Positions 1 to 10,295 of a DNA stretch of 64,000 nucleotides are shown here, in pieces. Under the pieces are notes generated by a model that saw only the letters and a program-made list of their open reading frames with translations, was not told where the DNA came from and ran no database searches. Source of the DNA: Pseudomonas sp. FP1742 (GTDB lineage: Bacteria > Pseudomonadota > Gammaproteobacteria > Pseudomonadales > Pseudomonadaceae). How positions within the stretch are numbered: position 1 is the first letter of the stretch; the number at the start of each line of letters is the position of its first letter. The DNA is taken from positions 1,302,001 to 1,366,000 of the forward strand of contig NZ_CP117460.1 of NCBI RefSeq assembly GCF_030687145.1. The letters are read 5' to 3'. The translations under genes were made by a program, and so were the position numbers.

Positions 1-2
1 AT

Positions 3-196
3 CTGCGCGATTGGTTGATTAACGCCGGAATGAGTCACGAACGTCGCATCCTGCGGCTGCCCATTGGCGGGTTGACGTGGCATTATCCCGAGCCTGACAT
101 TCTGCAACTGGAATTCGTCCTCCCGGCCGGATGCTTCGCCACCGTATTGGTGCGTGAACTCGTCGATCTGGTGCCGGTGGGGCAGACGGACAGCCC

Positions 197-209
<13 letters not shown>
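3..209 (+). CDS. truD: tRNA pseudouridine(13) synthase TruD, C-terminal fragment
   Basis: The open frame enters from the left edge and encodes the last ~68 residues of TruD, ending in [12 protein letters not shown]. TruD makes pseudouridine at position 13 of tRNA. The stretch [16 protein letters not shown] and the following [21 protein letters not shown] match the conserved end of the family, where the C-terminal part packs on the catalytic domain. The catalytic region lies outside the window. The stop overlaps the start of surE by 13 bases, which is the usual truD-surE-pcm-nlpD-rpoS arrangement in Pseudomonas. Confidence 0.9.
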
Positions 210-1623
<1,414 letters not shown>

Positions 1624-1834
1624 GCATTTGTTTTGGCGCGCTGAATTCTCTTCGATTGCCCGGGTCTTACAGCGGCATCGATGGGTTAAACGCAATTCAT
1701 CGTCAGACAGCAAACGTGTGCGTGAAGCCAATCCGCTTCATTAAAGGTAAAGCCTGTTCGGCCCGTTATACTTGCGACATTTCGTGCCGAAACACGGCAA
1801 TTCATATTTTCAGCCACCACAAAGGGAGCGGCGG

Positions 1835-2692
1835 GTGAGTCTCACAGTCATTGCGCAGCGAATGGGTATAACGAGCTTTCAGCGTCTGGTGACTGGTCTT
1901 GTCTTGAGTACCTTGCTGGTCGGTTGCTCCAGCACCAAATCGAGTAGCGTGGGAGTTGTCGATCGCAACAATGCGGTCGCCCAGCGTCCGGCCGTAACCA
2001 CCGGCCAGTACATTGTTCGACCCAAGGACACATTGTTCTCCATCGCCTTTCGCTATGGCTGGGACTACAAAGCCCTCGCGGCAAGGAACAACATTCCTAC
2101 GCCTTACACGATCCATCCGGGTCAGACGATTCGCTTCGACGGTCGCAACGATTCAACACCGACGGCGGTCGTGAGTTCGTCCAGTTCCTCGCCTTCCTCG
2201 TCGAGCAAAACAACGGTAATTCGGCGCCAGGCAAACGGCACGACGACCACTACAGCGGTGCTTGCACCGTCCGTCGCCAGCAAGCCGACACCCGCGCCAC
2301 TGCCTCCTGCCGGTCCGGCCCCGACGGGCTGGGGGTGGCCTTCTAATGGCATTCTGATTGGAAAATTCTCTTCAAACGGTAGTTTGAATAAAGGAATTGA
2401 TATCGCCGGAGATTTGGGACAGCCTGTTTTAGCTGCGTCTGATGGGACGGTGGTATACGCCGGGAGTGGCTTAAGGGGCTACGGCGAATTAGTCATCATC
2501 AAACACAGCGATACCTACGTCAGTGCCTACGGTCACAACCGCAGGCTGTTGGTTCGGGAGGGGCAGCAGGTCAAGGTCGGACAGACAATTGCCGAAATGG
2601 GGTCAACGGGTACAGACCGGGTGAAATTGCATTTTGAGATTCGCCGACAAGGTAAACCTGTAGATCCGCTGCAATTCCTGCCGCGTCGTTGA
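1835..2692 (+). CDS. nlpD: NlpD-like lipoprotein, murein hydrolase activator (LysM + M23)
   Basis: This 285-residue outer-membrane lipoprotein activates a periplasmic amidase during cell division. The GTG at 1835 is chosen because it follows AAAGGGAGCGGCGG and gives a short lipoprotein signal ending in lipobox LLVGC. A LysM domain follows at about residues 62-105 (GQYIVRPKDTLFSIAFRYG), then a low-complexity Ser/Thr/Pro linker, then a C-terminal M23 (LytM) domain. The LytM zinc ligands are degenerate: GIDIAG lacks the usual preceding His, and KLHFEIR has only one His. This fits an activator rather than a peptidase. In related Pseudomonas, rpoS is largely transcribed from within nlpD. Confidence 0.93.
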   Translation: MSLTVIAQRMGITSFQRLVTGLVLSTLLVGCSSTKSSSVGVVDRNNAVAQRPAVTTGQYIVRPKDTLFSIAFRYGWDYKALAARNNIPTPYTIHPGQTIRFDGRNDSTPTAVVSSSSSSPSSSSKTTVIRRQANGTTTTTAVLAPSVASKPTPAPLPPAGPAPTGWGWPSNGILIGKFSSNGSLNKGIDIAGDLGQPVLAASDGTVVYAGSGLRGYGELVIIKHSDTYVSAYGHNRRLLVREGQQVKVGQTIAEMGSTGTDRVKLHFEIRRQGKPVDPLQFLPRR

Positions 2693-2798
2693 TTTGTTCA
2701 CCAGCCTGTTCCGTCGCGTAGAGGGAACAGGCTCCAGCGTTGCCAGGGATCAAGGCGCCGCTTGAGCTTGAGGTCGAACTCACCAAAGGACTATAACA

Positions 2799-3806
2799 AT
2801 GGCTCTCAGTAAAGAAGTGCCGGAGTTTGACATCGACGATGAGGTTCTCCTGATGGAGACCGGCATCGCTACGGATTCGATGTCGAATGATGAAGGGGAC
2901 GCACCACCTTCCGTTCGTGCCAAATCCAGACACTCCGCTTCGCTAAAGCAACACAAGTACATCGACTACACACGGGCACTCGATGCCACGCAGCTGTACC
3001 TCAACGAAATCGGTTTTTCCCCATTGCTCTCCCCGGAAGAAGAAGTTCATTTTGCACGCTTGTCGCAAAGTGGCGATCCGGCCGGACGCAAGCGCATGAT
3101 TGAAAGCAACCTGCGGCTGGTGGTGAAAATCGCCCGACGTTATGTCAATCGTGGGCTGTCGCTGCTGGACCTGATCGAAGAGGGTAACCTCGGCCTGATC
3201 CGGGCAGTGGAAAAGTTCGATCCTGAACGCGGTTTCCGCTTTTCGACCTACGCCACCTGGTGGATTCGTCAGACCATCGAACGCGCGATCATGAATCAGA
3301 CCCGGACCATCCGGTTGCCGATCCATGTGGTCAAAGAGCTCAACGTGTACTTGCGGGCTGCTCGGGAGCTGACTCAAAAGCTCGACCATGAACCCTCACC
3401 CGAAGAAATCGCCAACCTGCTGGAGAAACCGGTAGGCGAGGTCAAGCGCATGCTCGGCCTGAATGAGCGGGTTTCTTCGGTCGACGTCTCGCTGGGTCCG
3501 GATTCGGATAAAACCCTGCTGGACACCCTGACCGATGACCGTCCGACCGATCCATGTGAGCTGTTGCAGGATGACGACCTGTCGCAGAGCATTGATCAAT
3601 GGCTCTCGGAACTGACCGACAAACAACGCGAGGTGGTCATACGCCGCTTCGGCTTGCGAGGTCATGAGAGCAGCACGCTTGAAGATGTCGGCCTGGAAAT
3701 CGGCCTGACCCGGGAGCGGGTCAGGCAAATCCAGGTTGAAGGCCTCAAGCGTCTTCGAGAGATTCTCGAGAAAAACGGCCTGTCGAGTGAGTCGCTGTTC
3801 CAATAA
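2799..3806 (+). CDS. rpoS: RNA polymerase sigma factor RpoS
   Basis: This 335-residue protein is the stationary-phase and general stress sigma factor. The region 1.2/2 sequence [20 protein letters not shown], the core-binding and -10-recognition helices ([17 protein letters not shown]), and the region 4.2 helix-turn-helix ([19 protein letters not shown]) are all intact. The ATG follows AAAGGACTATAACA, a good ribosome-binding site. The gene lies directly after nlpD and ends at a strong intrinsic terminator. Its position next to rsmZ is the classical Pseudomonas arrangement linking RpoS with the Gac/Rsm regulon. Confidence 0.98.
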   Translation: MALSKEVPEFDIDDEVLLMETGIATDSMSNDEGDAPPSVRAKSRHSASLKQHKYIDYTRALDATQLYLNEIGFSPLLSPEEEVHFARLSQSGDPAGRKRMIESNLRLVVKIARRYVNRGLSLLDLIEEGNLGLIRAVEKFDPERGFRFSTYATWWIRQTIERAIMNQTRTIRLPIHVVKELNVYLRAARELTQKLDHEPSPEEIANLLEKPVGEVKRMLGLNERVSSVDVSLGPDSDKTLLDTLTDDRPTDPCELLQDDDLSQSIDQWLSELTDKQREVVIRRFGLRGHESSTLEDVGLEIGLTRERVRQIQVEGLKRLREILEKNGLSSESLFQ

Positions 3807-3828
3807 GCAACTCGTTCACTGGTTGCAA

Positions 3829-3857
3829 AAAGCCCCGACTGGTTCGGGGTTTTTTGT
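3829..3857 (+). terminator. Intrinsic terminator of rpoS
   Basis: AGCCCCGA and TTCGGGGTT form a stem around a short loop, followed by a run of T, 25 bases after the rpoS stop. Confidence 0.9.
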
Positions 3858-3916
3858 TGCCGGGACTATGGGATAACTGTTCTTTTTAATACCACCTCGG
3901 GTTTGTAGTCTCGTGG

Positions 3917-3934
3917 TGTAAGTTTTTGCTTACT
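3917..3934 (+). promoter_or_regulatory. GacA-binding upstream activating sequence of rsmZ
   Basis: TGTAAGTTTTTGCTTACT matches the Gac box TGTAAG-N6-CTTACA at 11 of the 12 fixed positions. It lies about 190 bases upstream of the inferred rsmZ start, which is the spacing known for rsmZ in P. protegens. Phosphorylated GacA is expected to bind here and switch on the small RNA at high cell density. Confidence 0.9.
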
Positions 3935-4070
3935 CTTTCGTAAGTGTTCACTATTTTTACACCCCGGCAGTTGTCTATATGGCGCGTGTTAGTTGTGTAT
4001 CTAATTGATTTATATGATTATTTTTTAATATTAATAGCATGTTACAGCTGCTATCAGCCATAGAGGCCGA

Positions 4071-4098
4071 TTGCTCTTGGTGGGGAATTCTCTAGTAT
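4071..4098 (+). promoter_or_regulatory. Putative rsmZ core promoter
   Basis: TTGCTC (4071-4076) and TAGTAT (4093-4098) are separated by 16 bases and sit just before the first base of the conserved RsmZ sequence. This is inferred from spacing only. Confidence 0.6.
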
Positions 4099-4106
4099 TT
4101 GAACTG

Positions 4107-4235
4107 TGTCGAGGGATAGACACGCCCTTCAAGGAGGAGGGGAATGGATATCGCAGGAAGCGATTCATCAGGACGATGAAAAGGAACACAGGGAATAGGG
4201 AAAAAATGTGGGCGGGTCAAACCGCCCCTTTTTTT
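4107..4235 (+). ncRNA. rsmZ: Regulatory small RNA RsmZ
   Basis: The transcript begins TGTCGAGGGATAGACA, whose ends pair to expose a GGA. It carries repeated GGA motifs in loops and linkers (for example TCGCAGGAAGCGA and TCATCAGGACGATGA), and ends in a GC-rich hairpin plus T-run (GGCGGGTCAAACCGCC then Ts, 4211-4235). RsmZ sequesters RsmA/RsmE proteins and so relieves translational repression of secondary metabolism and biofilm genes. Position between rpoS and fdxA is the known rsmZ locus of fluorescent pseudomonads. The ends are estimated from sequence similarity to the P. protegens RNA as recalled. Confidence 0.93.
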
Positions 4236-4245
4236 GTCCGCAGAA

Positions 4246-4272
4246 AAGCAAAAAGGCCCACAAGGGGCCTTT
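4246..4272 (-). terminator. Intrinsic terminator of fdxA
   Basis: Read on the - strand, AAAAGGCCCC TTGT GGGCCTTTTT forms a stable hairpin with a T-run just after the fdxA stop. It lies tail-to-tail with the rsmZ terminator. Confidence 0.85.
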
Positions 4273-4290
4273 TCGGGAACGCGGGAGTAA

Positions 4291-4614
4291 TCAGCGTTCG
4301 AGGTCTTTGATCTTGCCTTTGACGCCATCCCACTCTTCGGCGTCGGGCAACGATTCTTTCTTCTCGGTGATGTTGGGCCAGATTTCTGCCAGCTCAACGT
4401 TCAGCTGAATGAATTCCTGCATATCTTCCGGAACTTCATCTTCAGAGAAGATGGCCACGGCAGGGCATTCGGGTTCGCACAGGGCGCAGTCGATGCACTC
4501 ATCCGGGTGAATCACCAGGAAGTTCGGGCCTTCGTAAAAGCAGTCCACCGGACAGACTTCTACGCAGTCGGTGTACTTGCACTTGATGCAGTTGTCGGTG
4601 ACGACGAAGGTCAT
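4291..4614 (-). CDS. fdxA: Ferredoxin FdxA (7Fe-8S type)
   Basis: This 107-residue cytosolic electron carrier has two cysteine clusters, [14 protein letters not shown] at the N-terminus and [12 protein letters not shown] near residue 40, as in [3Fe-4S][4Fe-4S] ferredoxins of the Azotobacter FdI type. The acidic C-terminal extension (to residue 107) is also typical. The ATG follows GAGGAGAAAATTAGAA, a strong ribosome-binding site. It is downstream of mutS on the same strand, separated by 142 bases. Confidence 0.96.
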   Translation of the reverse strand: MTFVVTDNCIKCKYTDCVEVCPVDCFYEGPNFLVIHPDECIDCALCEPECPAVAIFSEDEVPEDMQEFIQLNVELAEIWPNITEKKESLPDAEEWDGVKGKIKDLER

Positions 4615-4756
4615 TTCTAATTTTCTCCTCAGGCGGCGGCAGCGGAGCCCCTTCAGGACGGGGTCGCCAGGTTCGGGAGCGATAGTCTGCAGGCCAGGCT
4701 ATGGGCCTGCAGCATCCCAAACCGCGCGAGATTCTAACAGCTTGCAGGCAAGTGCG

Positions 4757-7336
4757 TTAGATCCGTGTCTTTAATGTATAGAGCATTTCCAAAGCCCTGC
4801 GCGGTGTCAGGTCATCCAGATCAAGTTTGGCCAGTTCATCCAGCACCGGGTGCGGCAGGCTGGCGAACATGTCGCTTTGCTGCGGCGCGGCAGGTTTGCC
4901 TTTGATCGGAGTCGGAGCTTCATGGGGCAGCGCCGTGGATTCCAGTCGGCTCAGATGCTCACGGGCACGCACGATCACTTCGCTCGGCACCCCGGCCAGC
5001 TGCGCAACCGCCAGGCCATAGCTCTGGCTGGCAGGCCCAGGCAGCACATGGTGCAGGAACACGATGCGTTCGTTGTGCTCGGTGGCATTGAGGTGCACGT
5101 TGGCCACCAGCGGTTGGGCCTCCGGCAGCACCGTCAGCTCGAAATAGTGCGTGGCGAACAGTGTGTAGGCCCGCAGCTGCGCCAGACGCTCGGCCGCGGC
5201 CCACGCCAGGGACAAGCCGTCGAAGGTGCTGGTGCCGCGCCCGACTTCGTCCATCAGTACCAGACTGCGCTCTGTGGCGTTGTGCAGGATGTTCGCGGTT
5301 TCGCTCATTTCGACCATGAACGTCGAGCGTCCGCCCGCCAAGTCATCGCTGGAACCGATCCGGGTGAAGATCCGGTCGACCAGGGACAATTCGCAACTGG
5401 CCGCCGGCACGAAGCTACCGATGTGCGCCAGCAGCACGATCAACGCGGTCTGGCGCATGTAGGTGGATTTACCGCCCATGTTCGGACCGGTGATCACCAG
5501 CATACGGGTGCTGTCGTCGAGGCTCAGGTCGTTGGCCACGAACGGCGTGGTGAGTACTTGTTCGACCACTGGGTGGCGACCCTGGCTGATACGCATGCAC
5601 GGCTCGCTGACGAAACGCGGGCAGTTCAGGTCCAGGTTCAGCGCCCGCTCGGCGAGGTTGCTCAGTACGTCCAGTTCGGCCAGTGCGGCGGCGGTGTCTT
5701 GCAAGGGCGGCAACTGGGCGATCAGGTCTTCGAGCAGTGCTTCGTAGAGCATCTTCTCGCGCGCAAGGGCGCGGCTCTTGGCTGACAGCGCCTTGTCTTC
5801 GAACGCTTTCAGTTCCGGGGTGATGAAGCGCTCGGCACCCTTGAGGGTCTGGCGACGGATATAGTCCGCCGGTGCCGACTCGGCCTGCTTGCTCGGCAAC
5901 TCAATGAAGTAACCGTGAATGCGGTTGTAACCGACTTTCAGGTTGGCCAGGCCGGTGCGGGCCTTTTCGCGGGCTTCCAGATCGATGAGGAACTGCCCGG
6001 CGTTCTCGCTCAGCGATTGCAACTCGTCGAGTTCGCTGTCGTAACCGGTTTTCAGCACACCGCCGTCACGAATGACTGCGGGCGGGTTATCGATGATGGC
6101 TTTTTCCAGCAGCGCTGCGAGCTCCGGATAGGTGCTGGTAGTCGTCGCCAGTTGAATGATGTGCGGGGCTTCAAGCTCGGCCATTGCCACCTGCAACTCT
6201 GGCAGTGCGCCGAGGGCATCGCGCAGACGCGCCAGGTCACGAGGACGGGCATTGCGCAGGCCGATCCGCGCCAGAATCCGCTCGATGTCGCCGATTTCCT
6301 TGAGCTGCGGCTGCAATTTCTCGAAACGATAACGGTCCAGCAGGCAGGTAATCGACGTCTGACGGGCCAGCAATACGGTCAGATCCCGCAGCGGACGGTT
6401 CAGCCAGCGGGTCAGCAAACGGCTGCCCATGGCGGTCTGGCAGCGGTCGACCACCGATTGCAACGTGTTGTCGCGACCACCGGCCAGGTTGGTGTCCAGC
6501 TCCAGGTTGCGCCGGCTGGCGCCGTCCAGCACCACGGTGTCGTCCAGGCGTTCATGACGCAGGCTGCGCAAATGCGGCAGGGCGGTGCGCTGGGTTTCCT
6601 TGGCGTAGCTGAGCAGGCAACCGGCGGCGCCGATGGCCAGGGTCAGGTTCTCGCAACCGAAACCTTTCAGGTCCTGGGTGGAAAACTGCTGGCAAAGACT
6701 TTTCAGCGCCGAGTCGCGCTCGAAATCCCACGGTGCGCGACGACGAACCCCACGACGTTTCTCTGCCGGCAGGTCCTTCGGCCAGTCATCCGGGATCATC
6801 AGCTCAACCGGGTTGACCCGCTCCAGTTCCGCCAGCAGATTTTCCCAACCCTTGATCTCCAGCACCGTGAAGTTGCCGCTGGTGATGTCCAGCACCGCCA
6901 GACCGAACAGACGCTCGTCACCCAGCACCGCCGCGATCAGGTTGTCCCGACGTTCATCCAGCAACGCTTCATCGCTGACCGTGCCGGGCGTGATGATCCG
7001 CACCACCTGACGATCTACCGGGCCTTTGCTGGTGGCCGGGTCGCCGACCTGCTCACAGATCACCACCGACTCGCCGAGCTTCACCAGTTTCGCCAGGTAA
7101 CCTTCCGCGGCGTGGTAAGGAATCCCACACATCGGAATCGCCTGACCCGCCGATTGCCCACGAGCCGTCAGGGTGATGTCCAGCAACTTGGCGGCCTTCT
7201 TCGCGTCTTCATAGAAGATCTCGTAGAAGTCGCCCATGCGATAGAACATCAGCTGGTCGGGGTGCTGATTCTTCAGGCGCCAGTACTGCTGCATCATTGG
7301 CGTGTGGGAGGACAGATCGGAGACGGCTTTATTCAT
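4757..7336 (-). CDS. mutS: DNA mismatch repair protein MutS
   Basis: This 859-residue ATPase recognises mismatches and small loops. The N-terminal mismatch-reading motif GDFYEIF (Phe-x-Glu) is present. The Walker A site [14 protein letters not shown], the STFMVEM signature and the Walker [17 protein letters not shown] are intact, followed by the helix-turn-helix dimerisation region. Length is normal. The gene is transcribed away from the tailocin locus and marks its left border; the mutS-cinA interval is a known tailocin site in this group. Confidence 0.98.
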   Translation of the reverse strand: MNKAVSDLSSHTPMMQQYWRLKNQHPDQLMFYRMGDFYEIFYEDAKKAAKLLDITLTARGQSAGQAIPMCGIPYHAAEGYLAKLVKLGESVVICEQVGDPATSKGPVDRQVVRIITPGTVSDEALLDERRDNLIAAVLGDERLFGLAVLDITSGNFTVLEIKGWENLLAELERVNPVELMIPDDWPKDLPAEKRRGVRRRAPWDFERDSALKSLCQQFSTQDLKGFGCENLTLAIGAAGCLLSYAKETQRTALPHLRSLRHERLDDTVVLDGASRRNLELDTNLAGGRDNTLQSVVDRCQTAMGSRLLTRWLNRPLRDLTVLLARQTSITCLLDRYRFEKLQPQLKEIGDIERILARIGLRNARPRDLARLRDALGALPELQVAMAELEAPHIIQLATTTSTYPELAALLEKAIIDNPPAVIRDGGVLKTGYDSELDELQSLSENAGQFLIDLEAREKARTGLANLKVGYNRIHGYFIELPSKQAESAPADYIRRQTLKGAERFITPELKAFEDKALSAKSRALAREKMLYEALLEDLIAQLPPLQDTAAALAELDVLSNLAERALNLDLNCPRFVSEPCMRISQGRHPVVEQVLTTPFVANDLSLDDSTRMLVITGPNMGGKSTYMRQTALIVLLAHIGSFVPAASCELSLVDRIFTRIGSSDDLAGGRSTFMVEMSETANILHNATERSLVLMDEVGRGTSTFDGLSLAWAAAERLAQLRAYTLFATHYFELTVLPEAQPLVANVHLNATEHNERIVFLHHVLPGPASQSYGLAVAQLAGVPSEVIVRAREHLSRLESTALPHEAPTPIKGKPAAPQQSDMFASLPHPVLDELAKLDLDDLTPRRALEMLYTLKTRI

Positions 7337-7473
7337 CGGATATCGGCAAATTCGTTAAAAGGTGTGGGGCAAAGGAGGGGCATCGGCCCGGCTTTTTCGC
7401 GATGGGCGCAAGGTTACCATGGGCGGTCCGCCCGACGCAGGCATGAAAGCCCCAGGGCAATTTTTCGTGGGTC

Positions 7474-7499
7474 TATGCACAAATTATGCAATTTTGCAT
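7474..7499. promoter_or_regulatory. Putative repressor operator upstream of prtR-like gene
   Basis: TATGCA appears twice (7474-7479, 7485-7490), and ATGCAATTTTGCAT (7486-7499) is a perfect inverted repeat. The same TGCAT words recur at the tailocin promoter (8377-8426). The element lies 28 bases before the repressor start, so autoregulation is likely. Inferred, not tested. Confidence 0.6.
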
Positions 7500-7526
7500 T
7501 TGTCTTCCAAAAAAAGATCAAGCACT

Positions 7527-8270
7527 ATGCGCGTTATGCAAAAACGCAATGTTTCTACCGTCTTAAGAGCGCTGCTCGATCAGCACGGGATCTCCCCCAC
7601 GGAGCTTCACCGTCGCACCGGCGTGCCTCAATCCACTCTCTCGCGCATCCTCAGCGGGAAGATCGTCGATCCTTCGGATAAACACATCTCGAAGATCGCC
7701 GAGTATTTCGCCGTGAGCACCGATCAGTTGCGGGGGCGCGCGGATGTCGCGCCGGCCGCCAGCGCCGGGCGCGATGAGTTGCATTCGGAACTCAAGGACA
7801 TAAGCCTGTGGGACGACGATACGCCTGTCGATGACGACGAGGTGTCGGTCCCCTTTCTTCGCGAGGTTGAATTGGCTGCTGGATCAGGAAGATTCGTCAT
7901 CGAAGAGAGCGAGCGCTCTAGCCTGCGCTTCGGCAAACGCAGTTTGCGCCATAACGGTGTGCAGTTCGACCAGGCCAAATGCGTGACCGTGCGCGGCAAC
8001 AGCATGTTGCCGGTGCTGCGTGACGGTGCCACGGTTGGGGTGAATGCCGGCAAATGCGGGATTGGCGACATCGTCGACGGCGACCTGTATGCCATCAACC
8101 ACAACGGTCAGTTGCGGGTGAAACAGCTTTATCGCCTGCCGACCGGGATTCGCCTGCGCAGCTTCAATCGCGATGAGCATCCGGACGAGGACTACAGCTT
8201 CCAGGAAATCCAGGAAGAGCAAATCGTCATCCTTGGTCACGTCTTCTGGTGGGGCATGTACGCCCGTTAA
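7527..8270 (+). CDS. CI/LexA-like SOS-cleavable repressor (PrtR-like)
   Basis: This 247-residue protein probably represses the tailocin until DNA damage. The N-terminal helix-turn-helix (ISPTELHRRTGVPQSTLSRI) is followed by a linker and a C-terminal S24 peptidase domain. The self-cleavage Ala-Gly bond is visible in ELAAGSGRF, the catalytic Ser in RGNSMLPVLRDGA and the Lys in GQLRVKQLYRL. Cleavage would be promoted by RecA filaments. The ATG at 7527 gives the family-like N-terminus; an ATG at 7536 is also possible, and the upstream in-frame sequence overlaps the operator. No PrtN-like activator is visible nearby, unlike P. aeruginosa pyocin control. Confidence 0.9.
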   Translation: MRVMQKRNVSTVLRALLDQHGISPTELHRRTGVPQSTLSRILSGKIVDPSDKHISKIAEYFAVSTDQLRGRADVAPAASAGRDELHSELKDISLWDDDTPVDDDEVSVPFLREVELAAGSGRFVIEESERSSLRFGKRSLRHNGVQFDQAKCVTVRGNSMLPVLRDGATVGVNAGKCGIGDIVDGDLYAINHNGQLRVKQLYRLPTGIRLRSFNRDEHPDEDYSFQEIQEEQIVILGHVFWWGMYAR

Positions 8271-8286
8271 CCTCACCGCTGTCAGA

Positions 8287-8316
8287 TAAAACCCGCCTCC
8301 GGCGGGTTTTTTTTCG
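8287..8316 (+). terminator. Terminator of the repressor gene
   Basis: AAAACCCGCC TCC GGCGGGTTTT forms a perfect hairpin with a run of eight T, 17 bases after the repressor stop. Confidence 0.92.
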
Positions 8317-8376
8317 CCTGCCAAAAACTGCAAAACGCCTTTGTCTACAAGGCTTTCATGCGTCTGTGCATTTCTG

Positions 8377-8430
8377 ATGCATAAATAAATGCATTTATGC
8401 ATTGACTGTATATGCATCCATGCATATTCT
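8377..8430 (+). promoter_or_regulatory. Tailocin operon promoter with overlapping TGCAT operators
   Basis: TTGACT (8402-8407) and TATTCT (8425-8430) are separated by 17 bases, a good sigma-70 promoter. ATGCAT (8377-8382), AAATGCATTT (8387-8396) and TATGCAT (8396-8402) precede the -35. The inverted repeat TATGCA-TCCA-TGCATA (8411-8426) fills the spacer, where bound repressor would block polymerase. Confidence 0.75.
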
Positions 8431-8436
8431 TTGTCT

Positions 8437-8759
8437 CAAGCCGCCCAACAAGGCGGCTGGAAACAAAGCTCTTTAGTTCCACTACAAAGGCAGCGATGAA
8501 CCGGCCTCAACGGTTCAGAGGGTTGGCAACTGACCCGGGTGTGCAGCGTAAAGCACCAGAAGCAGTTATCCGGCGGGCAGGGACCGCGGTCGGAAAAACA
8601 ATTTGAATGGACTCGTACCGTGCCAGTAGCACCGAAAAGTCAGCAGGACCGCATTACTGAAAAGCCCGGCTCATTGCCGGGCTTTTTGGAATGCCTACCT
8701 CAAGAGACATCGATTGAATCCAACACACATCACTCATCAATCACCCCAGGAGGCGTGAC
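8437..8759 (+). promoter_or_regulatory. Untranslated leader of the tailocin operon
   Basis: About 320 bases separate the predicted transcription start from the holin. I see no convincing coding frame. The leader opens with a hairpin (AGCCGCC/GGCGGCT, 8439-8458) and later contains a complete intrinsic terminator (8662-8687). This could be an attenuator needing antitermination, or the template for a separate ~250-nt RNA. Confidence 0.5.
8662..8687 (+). terminator. Intrinsic terminator inside the tailocin leader
   Basis: AGCCCGGC TCATT GCCGGGCT followed by five T. It lies between the operon promoter and the first structural gene. Confidence 0.8.
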
Positions 8760-9110
8760 ATGACAAACGAGCAACAAGCGTTGCTGGACATGCCGATCTG
8801 GCTCGTCATCCTCCTCGCCGTGGCAGGAGGGGTGTCCGGCGAAATGTGGCGCGCCGACAAGGAGGGCGCCCGTGGCTGGTCACTGCTGCGGCGCCTGGCC
8901 TTGCGCTCCGGGGCCTGCATGATCTGCGGGGTCTCGGCCATCATGCTGCTGTACGCCGCCGGCTTGTCGATCTGGGCGGCCGGTGCCTTTGGTTGCCTGA
9001 CGGCGATGGCTGGGGCGGACGTGGCCATCGGGCTATACGAACGCTGGGCCGCCAAGCGGATTGGCGTTTGTGAAGTACCACCGCGCGATTCTCGTCCCGA
9101 TCAACAGTGA
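8760..9110 (+). CDS. Tailocin holin
   Basis: This 116-residue protein has three likely membrane segments: about residues 12-27 (MPIWLVILLAVAGGVSG), 50-68 and 70-92. Its ends are charged, with a hydrophilic C-terminal tail. That is the layout of a phage holin, which would open the inner membrane for the endolysin coded at 34290. The ATG follows CCAGGAGGCGTGAC. The holin stands at the front of the locus while the other lysis genes are at the far end, so the two tail modules appear to share one split lysis cassette. Family assignment (LydA/class III-like) is tentative. Confidence 0.8.
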   Translation: MTNEQQALLDMPIWLVILLAVAGGVSGEMWRADKEGARGWSLLRRLALRSGACMICGVSAIMLLYAAGLSIWAAGAFGCLTAMAGADVAIGLYERWAAKRIGVCEVPPRDSRPDQQ

Positions 9111-9157
9111 ACCGGCGTCGCTGATCTTCGTATTGCCATAGGAATAGGAGGCCATTG

Positions 9158-9670
9158 ATGCCCGCTGTCATCGAAAAACCGTCGCAGCTGTTTTCCGCCA
9201 TTGCCGAGACGTTGCGCTCCGCCATTCCCGGTTTGAACGTCGGGACTCATCAAGACTTCGATGGCACCGGCGATCAGCCCTGGGTGCTGATCGCCATCGA
9301 GCGTGACGCGCCGGGCAACCGTGCCAACGATGGACGTATTGCTCATGTCCTGACGATTTCCTTGCAAGCCGTGTTGCCCGGCGCGGGGTTGGCGGCCTGC
9401 GATCTGGCCAGTGAGTTGAAAAACCTGGTCGCCGATAACCGCTGGACACTGCCAGGCGAACAATGCGACCTGCCGATGAGTATTGAGGGCATCCCGTCCA
9501 CGTTTGTCAGCGAGACACGGGCGTACACCGCCTGGACCGTTTCATTTACTCAAACCCTGTACCTCGGCCCGACGCTGCTCGAAGACCCGCTGGGCATCCC
9601 GAAATTTGCCCGTACCTGGGAAGTGTCGAACATCGACGACCCGGATCAATACACCGCACTGGAGGGCTGA
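9158..9670 (+). CDS. Tailocin structural protein upstream of gpV (PA0615-like position)
   Basis: This 170-residue protein has no membrane segments or enzymatic motifs that I can recognise. The region GDQPWVLIAIERDAPGNRAN and the alternating hydrophobic pattern resemble small tail-terminator or tail-completion proteins. It sits where P2 has R/S and where R-pyocin loci have a small conserved gene just before the gpV spike. ATG at 9158 follows AATAGGAGGCC. It ends 3 bases before gpV. A role in tail-tip completion is inferred from position only. Confidence 0.6.
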   Translation: MPAVIEKPSQLFSAIAETLRSAIPGLNVGTHQDFDGTGDQPWVLIAIERDAPGNRANDGRIAHVLTISLQAVLPGAGLAACDLASELKNLVADNRWTLPGEQCDLPMSIEGIPSTFVSETRAYTAWTVSFTQTLYLGPTLLEDPLGIPKFARTWEVSNIDDPDQYTALEG

Positions 9671-9673
9671 CCG

Positions 9674-10285
9674 ATGTTTGATGCGCTTTTACGTCTGCAA
9701 CTGGGGCCGATCATTGAGCGTCTGGCCGAGATGGAAACCGAGCTCGAAGACCTGCATCGGCGTGCCGACAGTTTCTGTCGCATCGGCGTGTGTCAGGAGG
9801 TCGATGCGGCCAGCAATACCTGCAAGGTCAGGCATGGGGAACTGCTCACCCCGGCGATCCGGTTTTTCAACCCGAGCGCCGGAGCACAGAGCGAGTCGCG
9901 GATCCCTTCCGTGGGTGAGCAATGTTTGTTGTTGAACCACGGCGGCGGCGAGGGCGGTGGGCAGTCGGTGGCGTTGTTCGGTCTCAACGGCGGTCAGTTC
10001 CCGCCCGTCTCGACACAGGCATCGCTGACGCGTCGCCTTTATCAGGACGGCACGGAAAACGGTTACGACCACGCCAGTCATGTCCTGCACTGGAAGAACG
10101 GCCCGACGGCGTTCACCGGCTCCCGTGAATCCCTCGAATTGAGCATCGGCCCGGCAAGGCTGGCGATGACGCCTGAGGCCATCGAATTGCAACTGGGCGC
10201 CGTCGGCCTGCGGCTCGACGCCTCCGGTGTGCATCTGAGCGGCCCGTTGGTGGATCACCAGGGTCGCGTCATCAGTACCGCATAA
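9674..10285 (+). CDS. P2-type baseplate assembly protein V (tail spike)
   Basis: This 203-residue protein matches the gpV family, the trimeric membrane-piercing spike at the tip of the contractile tail. The N-terminal helix is followed by an OB-like domain (FCRIGVCQEVDAASNTCKVR) and the conserved PSVGEQCLLLNHGGG. The C-terminal repeats (LSIGPARLAMTPEAIELQLG) look like the beta-helix of the spike. It is the first of the V-W-J-I baseplate block. Confidence 0.88.
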   Translation: MFDALLRLQLGPIIERLAEMETELEDLHRRADSFCRIGVCQEVDAASNTCKVRHGELLTPAIRFFNPSAGAQSESRIPSVGEQCLLLNHGGGEGGGQSVALFGLNGGQFPPVSTQASLTRRLYQDGTENGYDHASHVLHWKNGPTAFTGSRESLELSIGPARLAMTPEAIELQLGAVGLRLDASGVHLSGPLVDHQGRVISTA

Positions 10286-10295
10286 AGAGCTTCCC

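Noticed and set aside
4071..4310. 79-residue frame over rsmZ
   Set aside because: It crosses the rsmZ promoter, the whole small RNA and two terminators.
5915..7681. 588-residue open frame opposite mutS
   Set aside because: It is antisense to a conserved gene, Gln/Arg-rich in the pattern of GC-skewed shadow frames, and has no family resemblance or ribosome-binding site.
8412..8606. 64-residue frame in the tailocin leader
   Set aside because: Starts inside the operator/-10 region, has no ribosome-binding site, and covers RNA hairpins.
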